DNA from: Lutimonas vermicola
GTDB lineage: Bacteria; Bacteroidota; Bacteroidia; Flavobacteriales; Flavobacteriaceae
Assembly: GCF_038433205.1 (NCBI RefSeq)
Contig: NZ_JBCDNA010000003.1
Span: 1-64,000, forward strand
Length of the DNA stretch: 64,000 nt
Direction of reading: 5' to 3'
Position 1 is the stretch's first letter. The number at the start of each line of letters is the position of its first letter. The translations under genes were made by a program, and so were the position numbers. The notes below the pieces were generated by a model. It searched no databases and was not told the DNA's origin. It worked only from the letters and a program-made list of their open reading frames with translations. Below are positions 9,247-17,079 of the stretch, piece after piece.

Positions 9247-9882
9247 ATGAAATATTTGTTCCTGTTGATCGCAATGTCCTGCACTTCAAACAATGAAGTT
9301 CAATCTAAAGTGTTGATTGTCGCTGATCATATAGAAAATTGCATCGGGGTTGGCCCGCAGTCATGTATGCTTGTAAAAGAAAATCCAGAAGATGAATGGA
9401 CTTTTTTCTATGATCAAATAGAGGGCTTCGAATACGAAGAAGGATACACCTATGAGTTACTGGTAAATGAAATCCCAGTGGAAAATCCTGCTGCTGACGC
9501 CTCCTCCATTCGTTATAAATTAAAAAATATCATCTCTAAAATACCTACTCTTTATGATTCTGATCTGATAAAAGAATGGACGGTTATCAAAATTAAAGGA
9601 TTGGAACAATTAAGTAACTCACCAACTATGATCTTTGAAAAAAAAGACGCCAAGGTTGCTGGTTTTGCCGGTTGTAACAATTATTTTGCCACCTATAATG
9701 TTTCCGGAAACGCTTTGAGTTTTGGGCCTGCGGGTGCTACCAGAAAATTGTGTCCTGACATGAGTGTTGAGGATGTGTTCTTTAAGAATTTACCTAATAT
9801 CTCCCGCTTTGAGATAGTCAAAAAGGAACTTTATCTCTATGACAAGAATGATGAATTGCTTATCTTAGCTATATCTCAATAA
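9247..9882 (+). CDS. DUF4377 + META (HslJ-like) domain lipoprotein
   Basis: 211 residues. A very short hydrophobic start ends in AMSC at residue 12, consistent with a lipoprotein though the signal is short. Residues about 20-95 resemble DUF4377 (VADHIENCIGVGPQSCMLVKE), and about 110-211 a META domain like HslJ (GFAGCNNYFATY, then GATRKLCPDMSVEDVFF). META proteins are envelope or heat-shock-linked, without defined enzymatic activity. It starts 12 bases after sufS, so it is probably in the same transcript, which ends at the strong hairpin at 9912-9945. Why it sits with sufS is unknown. Confidence 0.8.
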   Translation: MKYLFLLIAMSCTSNNEVQSKVLIVADHIENCIGVGPQSCMLVKENPEDEWTFFYDQIEGFEYEEGYTYELLVNEIPVENPAADASSIRYKLKNIISKIPTLYDSDLIKEWTVIKIKGLEQLSNSPTMIFEKKDAKVAGFAGCNNYFATYNVSGNALSFGPAGATRKLCPDMSVEDVFFKNLPNISRFEIVKKELYLYDKNDELLILAISQ

Positions 9883-9911
9883 TCAAAGATTTTTGTCTTA
9901 AAAAAATACAT

Positions 9912-9945
9912 GAGGATGTTTACTGAGGTAAACATCCTCTTTCTT
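9912..9945 (+). terminator. Rho-independent terminator after sufS/META gene
   Basis: A perfect 12-bp stem (GAGGATGTTTAC with GTAAACATCCTC) closes a TGAG loop and is followed by TTTCTT. It lies 30 bases after the META gene stop and before the DUF1254 gene. Confidence 0.85.
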
Positions 9946-9961
9946 AAAAAACCCAATACCA

Positions 9962-11524
9962 ATGAAATGTCCCCCCTTGATTTCTACTGGCCTTATTGTA
10001 GCAATGATGGCTTGCCAACCTGCAGAAAAAGAAACTAAAATCGAATCGGTTACAGCGCCACAGAGTACCACTTATTCACAAACAACTGACATTCCGGAAG
10101 GGTTAAAAACACCCGATCACGTAGAAACTTCTATAGGAACTCTTGATTTTTTTGATGGGGTTCCAAGCAAAAATACTGCAGATAATGTTTATGACTACCT
10201 CGATAGGATGAGAGGAGTTGATGCTTTTTTAAAAGGAATGCCGGGAGCTTCTGTTCGAGGATTGATCCTTGGCCCTCAACAACTCGGCGCCACAAAATAC
10301 AATCAGGTATTGATCACGGATAAGTTAATGGACTCGAAACCATTATTTCTCACAGCCAATACTTCTACCTTATATGTAACCCCTATTGTGGATTTAAAAG
10401 CAGATGGACCAACGGTAGTTGAAGTACCACCCGGGATGTTAGGCGCATTTAATGATGCCTGGTTCAGGTATATTGCCGATGTTGGTCCCCTTGGAGAAGA
10501 CAAAGGAAAAGGAGGCAATTACCTTTTGATTCCTCCTGGATACGATGGTAATATCCCAACAGGCTATTTCGTTTTGTATCCGAAAACATATCATGTTTGG
10601 ACTTTTATGAGGGGTTCCATCGCGAACGGTCTAGAGGCTGCGGTAAAAAATGTAAAAGATCATCTTAAAGTATATCCTTTGAGTAAGAAGAATGATCCTC
10701 CTGCCATGGAATTCATTAGTGGTTCTGGTAAATCGGTTAATACCATCCATACGAATGATTATTCTTTTTATGAACATTTAAATGACTGGATCCAGTATGA
10801 ATCGGATGAAATGCTAGATATTGAAACAAAAGGGCTTTTTGCTTCCATTGGCATCGAAAAAGGTAAGGAGTTTAATCCTGATGCTCGAATGAAAAATATC
10901 CTCACTGAGGCGGTTGCCATTGGTAATGCTATTGCCCGCTCTATTGTATGGTATCCAAGAACTGATGGCACTATGAAAGGCATTGAAGTTTATCCCGGCA
11001 GCGATAGTGCCTGGATCATGGGTTGGGTGAATAAAAATGTGTTTTTTACCACAGAAAACGGTGGTATGAATTCGGATGCACGGGTGATGTTCCACTATCC
11101 TTACACGGCAGTGACGCCAGCCATGGCAGTTTCGGTTCCTGGAAAAGGTTCAGATTATGGTATTGCTTTTGTCGATGCTGATAAAAATCATTTTGATGGA
11201 AGCAAGTCTTATAAACTGCATATTCCGGCTGATGTTCCTGCCAAAGACTTTTGGGCAATTACCATATATGATTCACAGACCAGATCCATGCTGCAAACAG
11301 ATCAGCCATATCCAACGGTAGGAAGCCAATCAGAAGGTTTTATCCAAAATGAAGACGGTTCATTTGATATTTTTTTCGCTCCGGAGGCTCCTAAAAACAG
11401 AGAAGGAAACTGGCTTCAGACCATTCCGGGTAAAAGTTGGTTTATTGCATTTAGAGTTTACGGACCTTTAAAGCCTTGGATAGATAAAACCTGGAGGCCG
11501 GGAGAAGTACAGTTAATGCAATAG
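9962..11524 (+). CDS. DUF1254/DUF1214 domain lipoprotein
   Basis: 520 residues. A signal ends in AMMAC with the lipidation cysteine at about residue 18, followed by a Ser/Thr-rich linker. DUF1254 lies about residues 60-190 (it includes VVEVPPGMLGAFNDAWFRY) and DUF1214 about 395-505 (DFWAITIYDSQTRSMLQTDQPYP, then IPGKSWFIAFRVYGPL). Full-length proteins with both domains are common in bacteria, but their biochemical role is unknown. It is anchored in the envelope. A terminator separates it from the upstream genes, so it has its own promoter, and it converges on rnhA with a single base between stops. Confidence 0.87.
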   Translation: MKCPPLISTGLIVAMMACQPAEKETKIESVTAPQSTTYSQTTDIPEGLKTPDHVETSIGTLDFFDGVPSKNTADNVYDYLDRMRGVDAFLKGMPGASVRGLILGPQQLGATKYNQVLITDKLMDSKPLFLTANTSTLYVTPIVDLKADGPTVVEVPPGMLGAFNDAWFRYIADVGPLGEDKGKGGNYLLIPPGYDGNIPTGYFVLYPKTYHVWTFMRGSIANGLEAAVKNVKDHLKVYPLSKKNDPPAMEFISGSGKSVNTIHTNDYSFYEHLNDWIQYESDEMLDIETKGLFASIGIEKGKEFNPDARMKNILTEAVAIGNAIARSIVWYPRTDGTMKGIEVYPGSDSAWIMGWVNKNVFFTTENGGMNSDARVMFHYPYTAVTPAMAVSVPGKGSDYGIAFVDADKNHFDGSKSYKLHIPADVPAKDFWAITIYDSQTRSMLQTDQPYPTVGSQSEGFIQNEDGSFDIFFAPEAPKNREGNWLQTIPGKSWFIAFRVYGPLKPWIDKTWRPGEVQLMQ

Positions 11525-11525
11525 A

Positions 11526-12020
11526 TCAGGATTCTAAACTAAGTTTCCCTGTCGTATTATTTTGAGAAAGTTCAAACCCTTCATCTACCTGGAGGGTTTC
11601 TTTTTTTACTGCATTTACAGCCAGTTGGTCGCAACGTTCGTTTTGAGGATGCTCATTGTGACCCCTGATCCAATGAAATTTGACCTTGTGCTTTTTATAA
11701 ACAACTAAAAACCTGCGCCAAAGATCGGCGTTCTTCTTGTCTTTGAACCCCTTTTTGACCCAGTTGAATACCCATCCCTTCTCGACTGAGTCCACAACAT
11801 ATTTGGAATCCGAATACACCATTACTTCGATCCCTTCTTTTTTGAGCTGTTCGAGCGCCACAATTACAGCAAGGAGTTCCATCCTGTTGTTTGTTGTTAA
11901 TCTGTACCCTTCTGAAAATTCCTTTTTATAAGGCTTGCCAACCCATTCCATAATGATCCCGTAGCCGCCCTTTCCTGGATTTCCACTACAGGCACCATCT
12001 GTGTATACGTTAACCCTCAT
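11526..12020 (-). CDS. rnhA: Ribonuclease HI
   Basis: 164 residues, a type 1 RNase H that cuts the RNA strand of RNA-DNA hybrids. The four acidic residues are present: Asp8 (YTDGACSGNPG), Glu48 (NNRMELLA), Asp71 (YSDSKYVVD) and Asp131 (NERCDQLA), with His124 matching the mobile histidine. It includes the basic handle KGWVFNWVKKGFKDKKNADLW, as in E. coli RNase HI. A short non-conserved tail of about 20 residues follows. The start overlaps the end of purN by 11 bases, so the two are co-transcribed. Confidence 0.96.
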   Translation of the reverse strand: MRVNVYTDGACSGNPGKGGYGIIMEWVGKPYKKEFSEGYRLTTNNRMELLAVIVALEQLKKEGIEVMVYSDSKYVVDSVEKGWVFNWVKKGFKDKKNADLWRRFLVVYKKHKVKFHWIRGHNEHPQNERCDQLAVNAVKKETLQVDEGFELSQNNTTGKLSLES

Positions 12021-12582
12021 GGATATCTTTTAATAGTTTTTCAATGACATTTGGAAAATTTTCCTGCTCCAAAACATGTATTTTTGCTGCGACATCCGCT
12101 GCTGTATCATTATTTTCAACCGCTACTGACTTTTGAAATATGATAGTTCCTTCATCGTAATTTTCGTTCACGTAATGAATGGTGATCCCAGTCTCTGTTT
12201 CCCGATTCGCAACTACAGCCTCATGTACATGCATCCCATACATACCCTTTCCACCGTATTTAGGAAGTAAAGCAGGATGTATATTTACGATGGAATTTTG
12301 AAAAAGGCCAATCATCTTATCGGGAATCTTCAATAAAAATCCGGCAAGAACAATAAAGTCAGCATGGCTACTTAAAAAATTTAAAAAAGAATCAGACTCC
12401 ATTTCCTTTTTGCTAAACACCTTAACGGGGATTTCCAACCTTTTGGCTCTCTCTAAAACTCCTGCATTCGGATTATTCGTCACCACATAAGTCACTCTTG
12501 CTATTGCGCTGTTTTTAAAGTGTTCAATGATATTCTCTGCATTCGTACCAGAGCCTGAAGCGAAAATAATAATCCTCAGCAT
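12010..12582 (-). CDS. purN: Phosphoribosylglycinamide formyltransferase
   Basis: 190 residues. It formylates GAR with 10-formyl-tetrahydrofolate in the third step of purine synthesis. Visible are the phosphate loop ASGSGTNAENI (8-18), the catalytic Asn100 and His102 in VNIHPALLPKYGGKGMYG, and Asp143 in NYDEGTIIFQ, corresponding to Asn106, His108 and Asp144 of E. coli PurN. It is divergent from acpP, and the 170-base gap between them must hold both promoters. Downstream it overlaps rnhA. Confidence 0.95.
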   Translation of the reverse strand: MLRIIIFASGSGTNAENIIEHFKNSAIARVTYVVTNNPNAGVLERAKRLEIPVKVFSKKEMESDSFLNFLSSHADFIVLAGFLLKIPDKMIGLFQNSIVNIHPALLPKYGGKGMYGMHVHEAVVANRETETGITIHYVNENYDEGTIIFQKSVAVENNDTAADVAAKIHVLEQENFPNVIEKLLKDIHEG

Positions 12583-12713
12583 AATTAATATTTTGGGCGG
12601 TTAAGCAAAAAAAAGAATAATAATCAGATTGAAAAAACAAAAAGGAAAGTATTTGTCAATACAACCTTGTTCAACTTTTTTTTACTTTTTACCAATTTCA
12701 ACTTAAAATATAT

Positions 12714-12721
12714 TATTTTTG
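12714..12721 (+). promoter_or_regulatory. Candidate -7 box of acpP
   Basis: TATTTTTG matches TAnnTTTG. It is 31 bases before the acpP ATG, leaving an A/T-only leader, as is common for highly expressed Bacteroidota genes. Confidence 0.55.
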
Positions 12722-12752
12722 CCACAATAATTAAATTTAAAATTAAAAAATT

Positions 12753-12986
12753 ATGTCAGACATTGCATCAAGAGTTAAAGCCATTATCGTTGACAAATTA
12801 GGAGTTGATGAAAATGAAGTTACAAATGAAGCTAATTTTACCAACGATTTAGGAGCGGATTCATTAGATACAGTTGAATTAATAATGGAGTTCGAAAAAG
12901 AATTTGATATACAAATTCCGGATGACCAGGCAGAAAACATTGGAACTGTTGGTCAGGCTATTATCTACATAGAAGAAGCTAAATAA
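12753..12986 (+). CDS. acpP: Acyl carrier protein
   Basis: 77 residues, acidic. Ser37 in GADSLDTVELIME is the phosphopantetheine attachment site. It carries acyl chains through fatty acid synthesis. It lies directly upstream of fabF, the usual arrangement. A hairpin with a T-rich tail between the two genes suggests that acpP is expressed above fabF. Confidence 0.97.
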   Translation: MSDIASRVKAIIVDKLGVDENEVTNEANFTNDLGADSLDTVELIMEFEKEFDIQIPDDQAENIGTVGQAIIYIEEAK

Positions 12987-13003
12987 ATTTTACTTTACTT
13001 ATA

Positions 13004-13052
13004 AAATTACGAGCTTTTCCAATTGGAAACGGCTCGTAATTTCTTGTTTTTA
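13004..13052 (+). terminator. Terminator or attenuator between acpP and fabF
   Basis: An 11-bp perfect stem (AAATTACGAGC with GCTCGTAATTT) encloses a second palindrome TTTCCAATTGGAAA and is followed by CTTGTTTTTATT. It lies 17 bases after the acpP stop. Because fabF has no obvious separate promoter after it, partial read-through is likely. Confidence 0.75.
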
Positions 13053-13071
13053 TTAATACAATCTTTTAAGG

Positions 13072-14325
13072 ATGGAACTAAAACGGGTAGTTGTTACAGG
13101 ATTAGGTGCTTTGACGCCTATTGGGAATTCTGTTGAAGAATACTGGGAAGGGCTTGTTGACGGAGTTAGCGGGGCTGCTCCCATTACCTATTTTGATGCT
13201 TCTGATTTTAAGACTCAATTTGCTTGCGAACTAAAAAACTTTAATGTCACAGATTTTTATGACAGGAAAGAAGCTCGCAAAATGGATAGATTCACCCAGT
13301 ATGCAATGGTTGTGGCTGATGAGGCTATTGCTGATTCAGGGCTTGACCTGGAAAAAGAAGATACGACTCGAATTGGTGTAATCTGGGGTGCCGGAATTGG
13401 GGGTCTTGAAACCTTTCAAAACGAAGTTCTCAACTATGCTGAAGGAGATGGTTCTCCTCGTTTTAACCCATTTTTTATACCAAAAATGATCGCTGATATT
13501 GCTCCCGGGCAGATCTCGATCAAACACAACTTACAAGGTCCAAACTTTACAACTGTTTCTGCCTGTGCTTCTTCTGCAAATTCAATTATTGACTCTCTGA
13601 ACTATATTCGTTTAGGTCAAGCAGATATCCTGGTAACAGGAGGTTCAGAAGCAGCAGTTACCATTGCAGGTGTTGGCGGTTTTAATGCCATGCACGCATT
13701 ATCTACAAGAAATGATGATCCAAAAACAGCTTCCCGTCCTTTCGATAAGGATAGAGATGGATTTGTTTTAGGTGAAGGAGCAGGGGCTTTGATACTTGAG
13801 GAACTGGAACACGCTAAGGCCAGAGGTGCAAAAATTTATGCAGAAGTAATTGGCGGTGGCCTATCGGCTGATGCCCATCATATTACTGCGCCACACCCTG
13901 AAGGGAGAGGAGCAAAAAATGTCATGCTAAACTGTTTAAAAAATGCAGGAATTGGCCCGGAAGAAGTTGATGCCGTAAATATGCACGGAACTTCAACTCC
14001 CTTAGGAGATGTAGCTGAACTTAAGGCAATTCAATCCGTTTTTGGCGAATATTCCTATAAATTGAACATTAATTCGACAAAATCAATGACCGGCCATTTG
14101 TTAGGAGCTGCCGGAGCTATTGAAGCAATTGCATCCATCCTTTCAATCACAAAGGGGATAGTCCCGCCGACGATCAATCATTTTACGGATGATGATCAAA
14201 TTGATCCTAATTTAAACCTTACTTTTAATAAGGCTCAGAAAAGAGATGTAAAGGTAGCCATGAGCAATACATTTGGTTTTGGTGGCCATAATGCCTGTAT
14301 CTTATTTAGAAAATACGAAGACTAA
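13072..14325 (+). CDS. fabF: 3-oxoacyl-ACP synthase II (KAS II)
   Basis: 417 residues, the length of FabF. It condenses malonyl-ACP with acyl-ACP in chain elongation. The catalytic triad is Cys165 (VSACASSANS), His305 (NMHGTSTPLGD) and His342 (SMTGHLLGAAGA); the Cys-His-His set marks KAS I/II rather than FabH. The conserved gate block SNTFGFGGHNA lies near the C-terminus. It follows acpP and its hairpin and is 6 bases from rnc. Confidence 0.97.
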   Translation: MELKRVVVTGLGALTPIGNSVEEYWEGLVDGVSGAAPITYFDASDFKTQFACELKNFNVTDFYDRKEARKMDRFTQYAMVVADEAIADSGLDLEKEDTTRIGVIWGAGIGGLETFQNEVLNYAEGDGSPRFNPFFIPKMIADIAPGQISIKHNLQGPNFTTVSACASSANSIIDSLNYIRLGQADILVTGGSEAAVTIAGVGGFNAMHALSTRNDDPKTASRPFDKDRDGFVLGEGAGALILEELEHAKARGAKIYAEVIGGGLSADAHHITAPHPEGRGAKNVMLNCLKNAGIGPEEVDAVNMHGTSTPLGDVAELKAIQSVFGEYSYKLNINSTKSMTGHLLGAAGAIEAIASILSITKGIVPPTINHFTDDDQIDPNLNLTFNKAQKRDVKVAMSNTFGFGGHNACILFRKYED

Positions 14326-14331
14326 TACTGC

Positions 14332-15066
14332 ATGAATCTTATTCGCAAAATAACAAATTCTCATAGTGCTAAGGATGAAGAATTTATTATGGCGATGAAG
14401 AAAATTTTGGGATACCGCCCTAAAAAGATTAATTTTTATAAAGAAGCTTTTACACATAGCTCTTTAAAGAAGTTAAAACTCAGTGGTAAACCCATGAATT
14501 ATGAGCGTCTTGAATTCCTCGGAGATGCAATTTTGGGGGCAGTAATTGCCAATTACCTATTTAAAAAGATTCCAACAGGAGATGAAGGTTATTTAACGCA
14601 AATGCGCTCAAAGATTGTAAGCCGCGAACATCTCAATGAATTGGGCAAAGACCTTGACCTGATTCAATTTGTTGAAAGTTCAATTCCCAGTTCTAATTTT
14701 GGTGACAATATTCACGGGAACCTTTTTGAAGCCCTTATCGGGGCTATTCATTCAGATCGAGGATATTCATTTACCGAAAAATTTATTTTCAGGTTTGTTA
14801 TCGAACCTTACGTTGACATTGAAAGGCTTGAAGGCAAGATTACAAGTTATAAGAGTGTTTTGATTGAATGGAGTCAGAAGAACAGAAAAAGGATCAAGTA
14901 CAATGTATATGAAGATACAGGAAATGACACCTTAAAGCATTTTAGTGTAAAATTGCACGTTGATCACGAGCTGGTTTCAAAAGGACGTGCTACCTCAAAA
15001 AAGAAGGCAGAAGAAATTGCTTCCAAAAGGGCTTATTATAAACTAAAGGCTCAGATAGAAGCCTGA
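14332..15066 (+). CDS. rnc: Ribonuclease III
   Basis: 244 residues. It cuts double-stranded RNA in rRNA and mRNA processing. The signature ERLEFLGDA is at residues 58-66 with Glu61 and Asp65; a second metal-site glutamate is Glu133 in LFEALIGAIHSD. A double-stranded RNA-binding domain occupies about 166-240. It is 6 bases downstream of fabF, the usual Bacteroidota order acpP-fabF-rnc. Confidence 0.96.
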   Translation: MNLIRKITNSHSAKDEEFIMAMKKILGYRPKKINFYKEAFTHSSLKKLKLSGKPMNYERLEFLGDAILGAVIANYLFKKIPTGDEGYLTQMRSKIVSREHLNELGKDLDLIQFVESSIPSSNFGDNIHGNLFEALIGAIHSDRGYSFTEKFIFRFVIEPYVDIERLEGKITSYKSVLIEWSQKNRKRIKYNVYEDTGNDTLKHFSVKLHVDHELVSKGRATSKKKAEEIASKRAYYKLKAQIEA

Positions 15067-15125
15067 ATCGAATGGTTTTTTCCCCATTTTAATGTTCAAT
15101 TAAACCAATTTCGCAAATATTTGAG

Positions 15126-15154
15126 TTGTTTTACCAAAACTATCTTTATTTTTG
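15126..15154 (+). promoter_or_regulatory. Candidate promoter of the IPExxxVDY-pyk unit
   Basis: TTG at 15126-15128 and TATTTTTG at 15147-15154 are spaced by 18 bases and match the -33/-7 pattern. One arm of a 9-bp inverted repeat (TTTCGCAAA at 15109-15117, TTTGCGAAA at 15151-15159) overlaps the -7 box. Confidence 0.55.
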
Positions 15155-15183
15155 CGAAAATGATTTGAATCAAACCAATTATT

Positions 15184-15651
15184 GTGTCAAAAATTCATAG
15201 CATTGATTTTGAATACGATCATGATTATACTCTGATTGGAATTCATTCTGTTCTCGCAGACTATAGAATGGCATTTTTTTTGAATCACTACTTGAATATA
15301 CAATTGAGACGATATAAGGATGATCTTGATTTTAAGTCAAGGAATTGCAGTTTCCCATTGTATAAATTTGAGGATGAAACTGCATTTACAACCTGGTCGT
15401 TGATAGCGAATAAACATGTCTTCACAGAGAACGTAAGAGCTGGTGGAGGCAATTTGTTTCCGGAAGAAACCAAAATCTCCTATTTGATTCCAGAAAAGAA
15501 AAGGGTAGATTATTTTATCAAAATTAATGGCTTAAAAGATGATACAGAATTCAATACCGTATTGACCGGTATCAATAAAATAAATAATATAATGGCGACA
15601 TATGCCGTTGACCCTATGGATTTAAAATCAAGGGATAATTTAATTTTTTAA
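15184..15651 (+). CDS. IPExxxVDY family protein
   Basis: 155 residues, starting at GTG 15184. It carries the family-defining motif IPEKKRVDY at residues 102-110. The family is small and confined largely to Bacteroidota, and its function is unknown. It is almost always next to rnc and pyk, as here: the stop is 2 bases from the pyk ATG, so the two are translated from one message. No signal peptide or membrane segment is visible, so it is probably cytoplasmic. Confidence 0.85.
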   Translation: MSKIHSIDFEYDHDYTLIGIHSVLADYRMAFFLNHYLNIQLRRYKDDLDFKSRNCSFPLYKFEDETAFTTWSLIANKHVFTENVRAGGGNLFPEETKISYLIPEKKRVDYFIKINGLKDDTEFNTVLTGINKINNIMATYAVDPMDLKSRDNLIF

Positions 15652-15653
15652 GA

Positions 15654-17078
15654 ATGAAAAAAAGAAAAAAAACGAAAATCGTTGCCACCCTTGGACCCGC
15701 AATTGGAACCAAGAAGAAGCTAAAAGAATTGATGGTTGCCGGTGTTAATGTATTTAGAATTAATTTTTCACATGCCGATTACGAGGATGTAAAAACCAAA
15801 ATCAAGGATATTCGTGATTTAAATAAAGAGAGTAATTATAATGTTGCCGTGCTTGCAGATCTTCAAGGACCTAAACTAAGGGTAGGTGTTATGGAAGATG
15901 GAGTTGTCCTTAAAAAAGGAGACGAATTTATGTTCACAACTGAAAAATGCACGGGAACTAAGGAAAAAGCCTTTATGACCTACCAGAACTTCCCAAAGGA
16001 TGTTGAAAAAGGTGAAAGTATTCTGATAGATGATGGTAAACTTCTTTTTGAAGTACTTGATACAGACAGAGATACCACGGTTAGAGCCAAAGTTATAAGA
16101 GGTGGTAGCTTAAAATCTAAAAAAGGTGTGAATCTTCCCAATACAAAAATTTCATTGCCTGCACTGACTAAAAAAGATATCAAAGACGCCATATTTGCGA
16201 TTGAGCAGGAAGTTGACTGGATCGCTTTGTCTTTTGTGAGAACACCTGAAGATCTTGTTAAATTAAGTGATCTTATCAAGGAGAAATCAAGTTATAAGAT
16301 TCCTATAATCGCAAAGATTGAAAAGCCTGAAGCCGTGGAAAATATCAACCATTTGACCTCCTATTGCGACGGAATAATGGTTGCCAGAGGTGACCTGGGT
16401 GTTGAAGTGCCAATGCAAAAAGTACCAATCATACAGAAAATGCTTGTCAGAAAAGCCAAAGAAGCTCGTATTCCTGTCATTATTGCCACCCAAATGATGG
16501 AGTCTATGATTACGAGTCAAATCCCTACAAGGGCAGAAGTCAATGACGTAGCCAATTCCATTATGGATGGTGCTGATGCCGTAATGCTTTCCGGTGAGAC
16601 TTCTATTGGTGAATATCCCGTAGAAGTGATCAAAGCGATGAGGAGTATTATTGTTAGTGTGGAGGACTCCGAGTTGATCGAAGGTTATGTTCAGGGAGTA
16701 AATTGCATCAATGAGCGTTATATCTCTAAAGCTGTTTGTAGTAACGCTGCAAAATTAGCGGATGAGATTGAGGCAGCAGCAATTACGACGCTGACCAATA
16801 GTGGTTATACCGCGTTCCAGATCTCGGCAAGAAGGCCAAAGTCAAATATATTGGCCTTTTCAGATAATCCGAGAATCCTGGCCCAATTAAATTTATTATG
16901 GGGGGTAAAGGCACAGTTCTACGACAAGATGGTAAGTACCGATGAAACGGTAGAGGACCTCAACAGGATTACGCTGGAGAGGAACTACGCGAAAAAAGGT
17001 GATTTTGTGATCAATCTGACTTCCATGCCTGTACATGACAAAGGTATGGTGAACACCTTAAGGGTTTCTCAGTTGTAG
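15654..17078 (+). CDS. pyk: Pyruvate kinase
   Basis: 474 residues. It converts phosphoenolpyruvate and ADP to pyruvate and ATP. The N-terminal KIVATLGPA, the metal-binding block IMVARGDLGVEVP and the signature stretch IIATQMMESM with PTRAEVNDVANSI are all intact. It ends with the regulatory C-terminal domain, without the extra PEP-utilising domain of some homologs. It is co-transcribed with the IPExxxVDY gene and converges on the aromatic amino acid hydroxylase gene with one base between. Confidence 0.97.
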   Translation: MKKRKKTKIVATLGPAIGTKKKLKELMVAGVNVFRINFSHADYEDVKTKIKDIRDLNKESNYNVAVLADLQGPKLRVGVMEDGVVLKKGDEFMFTTEKCTGTKEKAFMTYQNFPKDVEKGESILIDDGKLLFEVLDTDRDTTVRAKVIRGGSLKSKKGVNLPNTKISLPALTKKDIKDAIFAIEQEVDWIALSFVRTPEDLVKLSDLIKEKSSYKIPIIAKIEKPEAVENINHLTSYCDGIMVARGDLGVEVPMQKVPIIQKMLVRKAKEARIPVIIATQMMESMITSQIPTRAEVNDVANSIMDGADAVMLSGETSIGEYPVEVIKAMRSIIVSVEDSELIEGYVQGVNCINERYISKAVCSNAAKLADEIEAAAITTLTNSGYTAFQISARRPKSNILAFSDNPRILAQLNLLWGVKAQFYDKMVSTDETVEDLNRITLERNYAKKGDFVINLTSMPVHDKGMVNTLRVSQL

Positions 17079-17079
17079 C

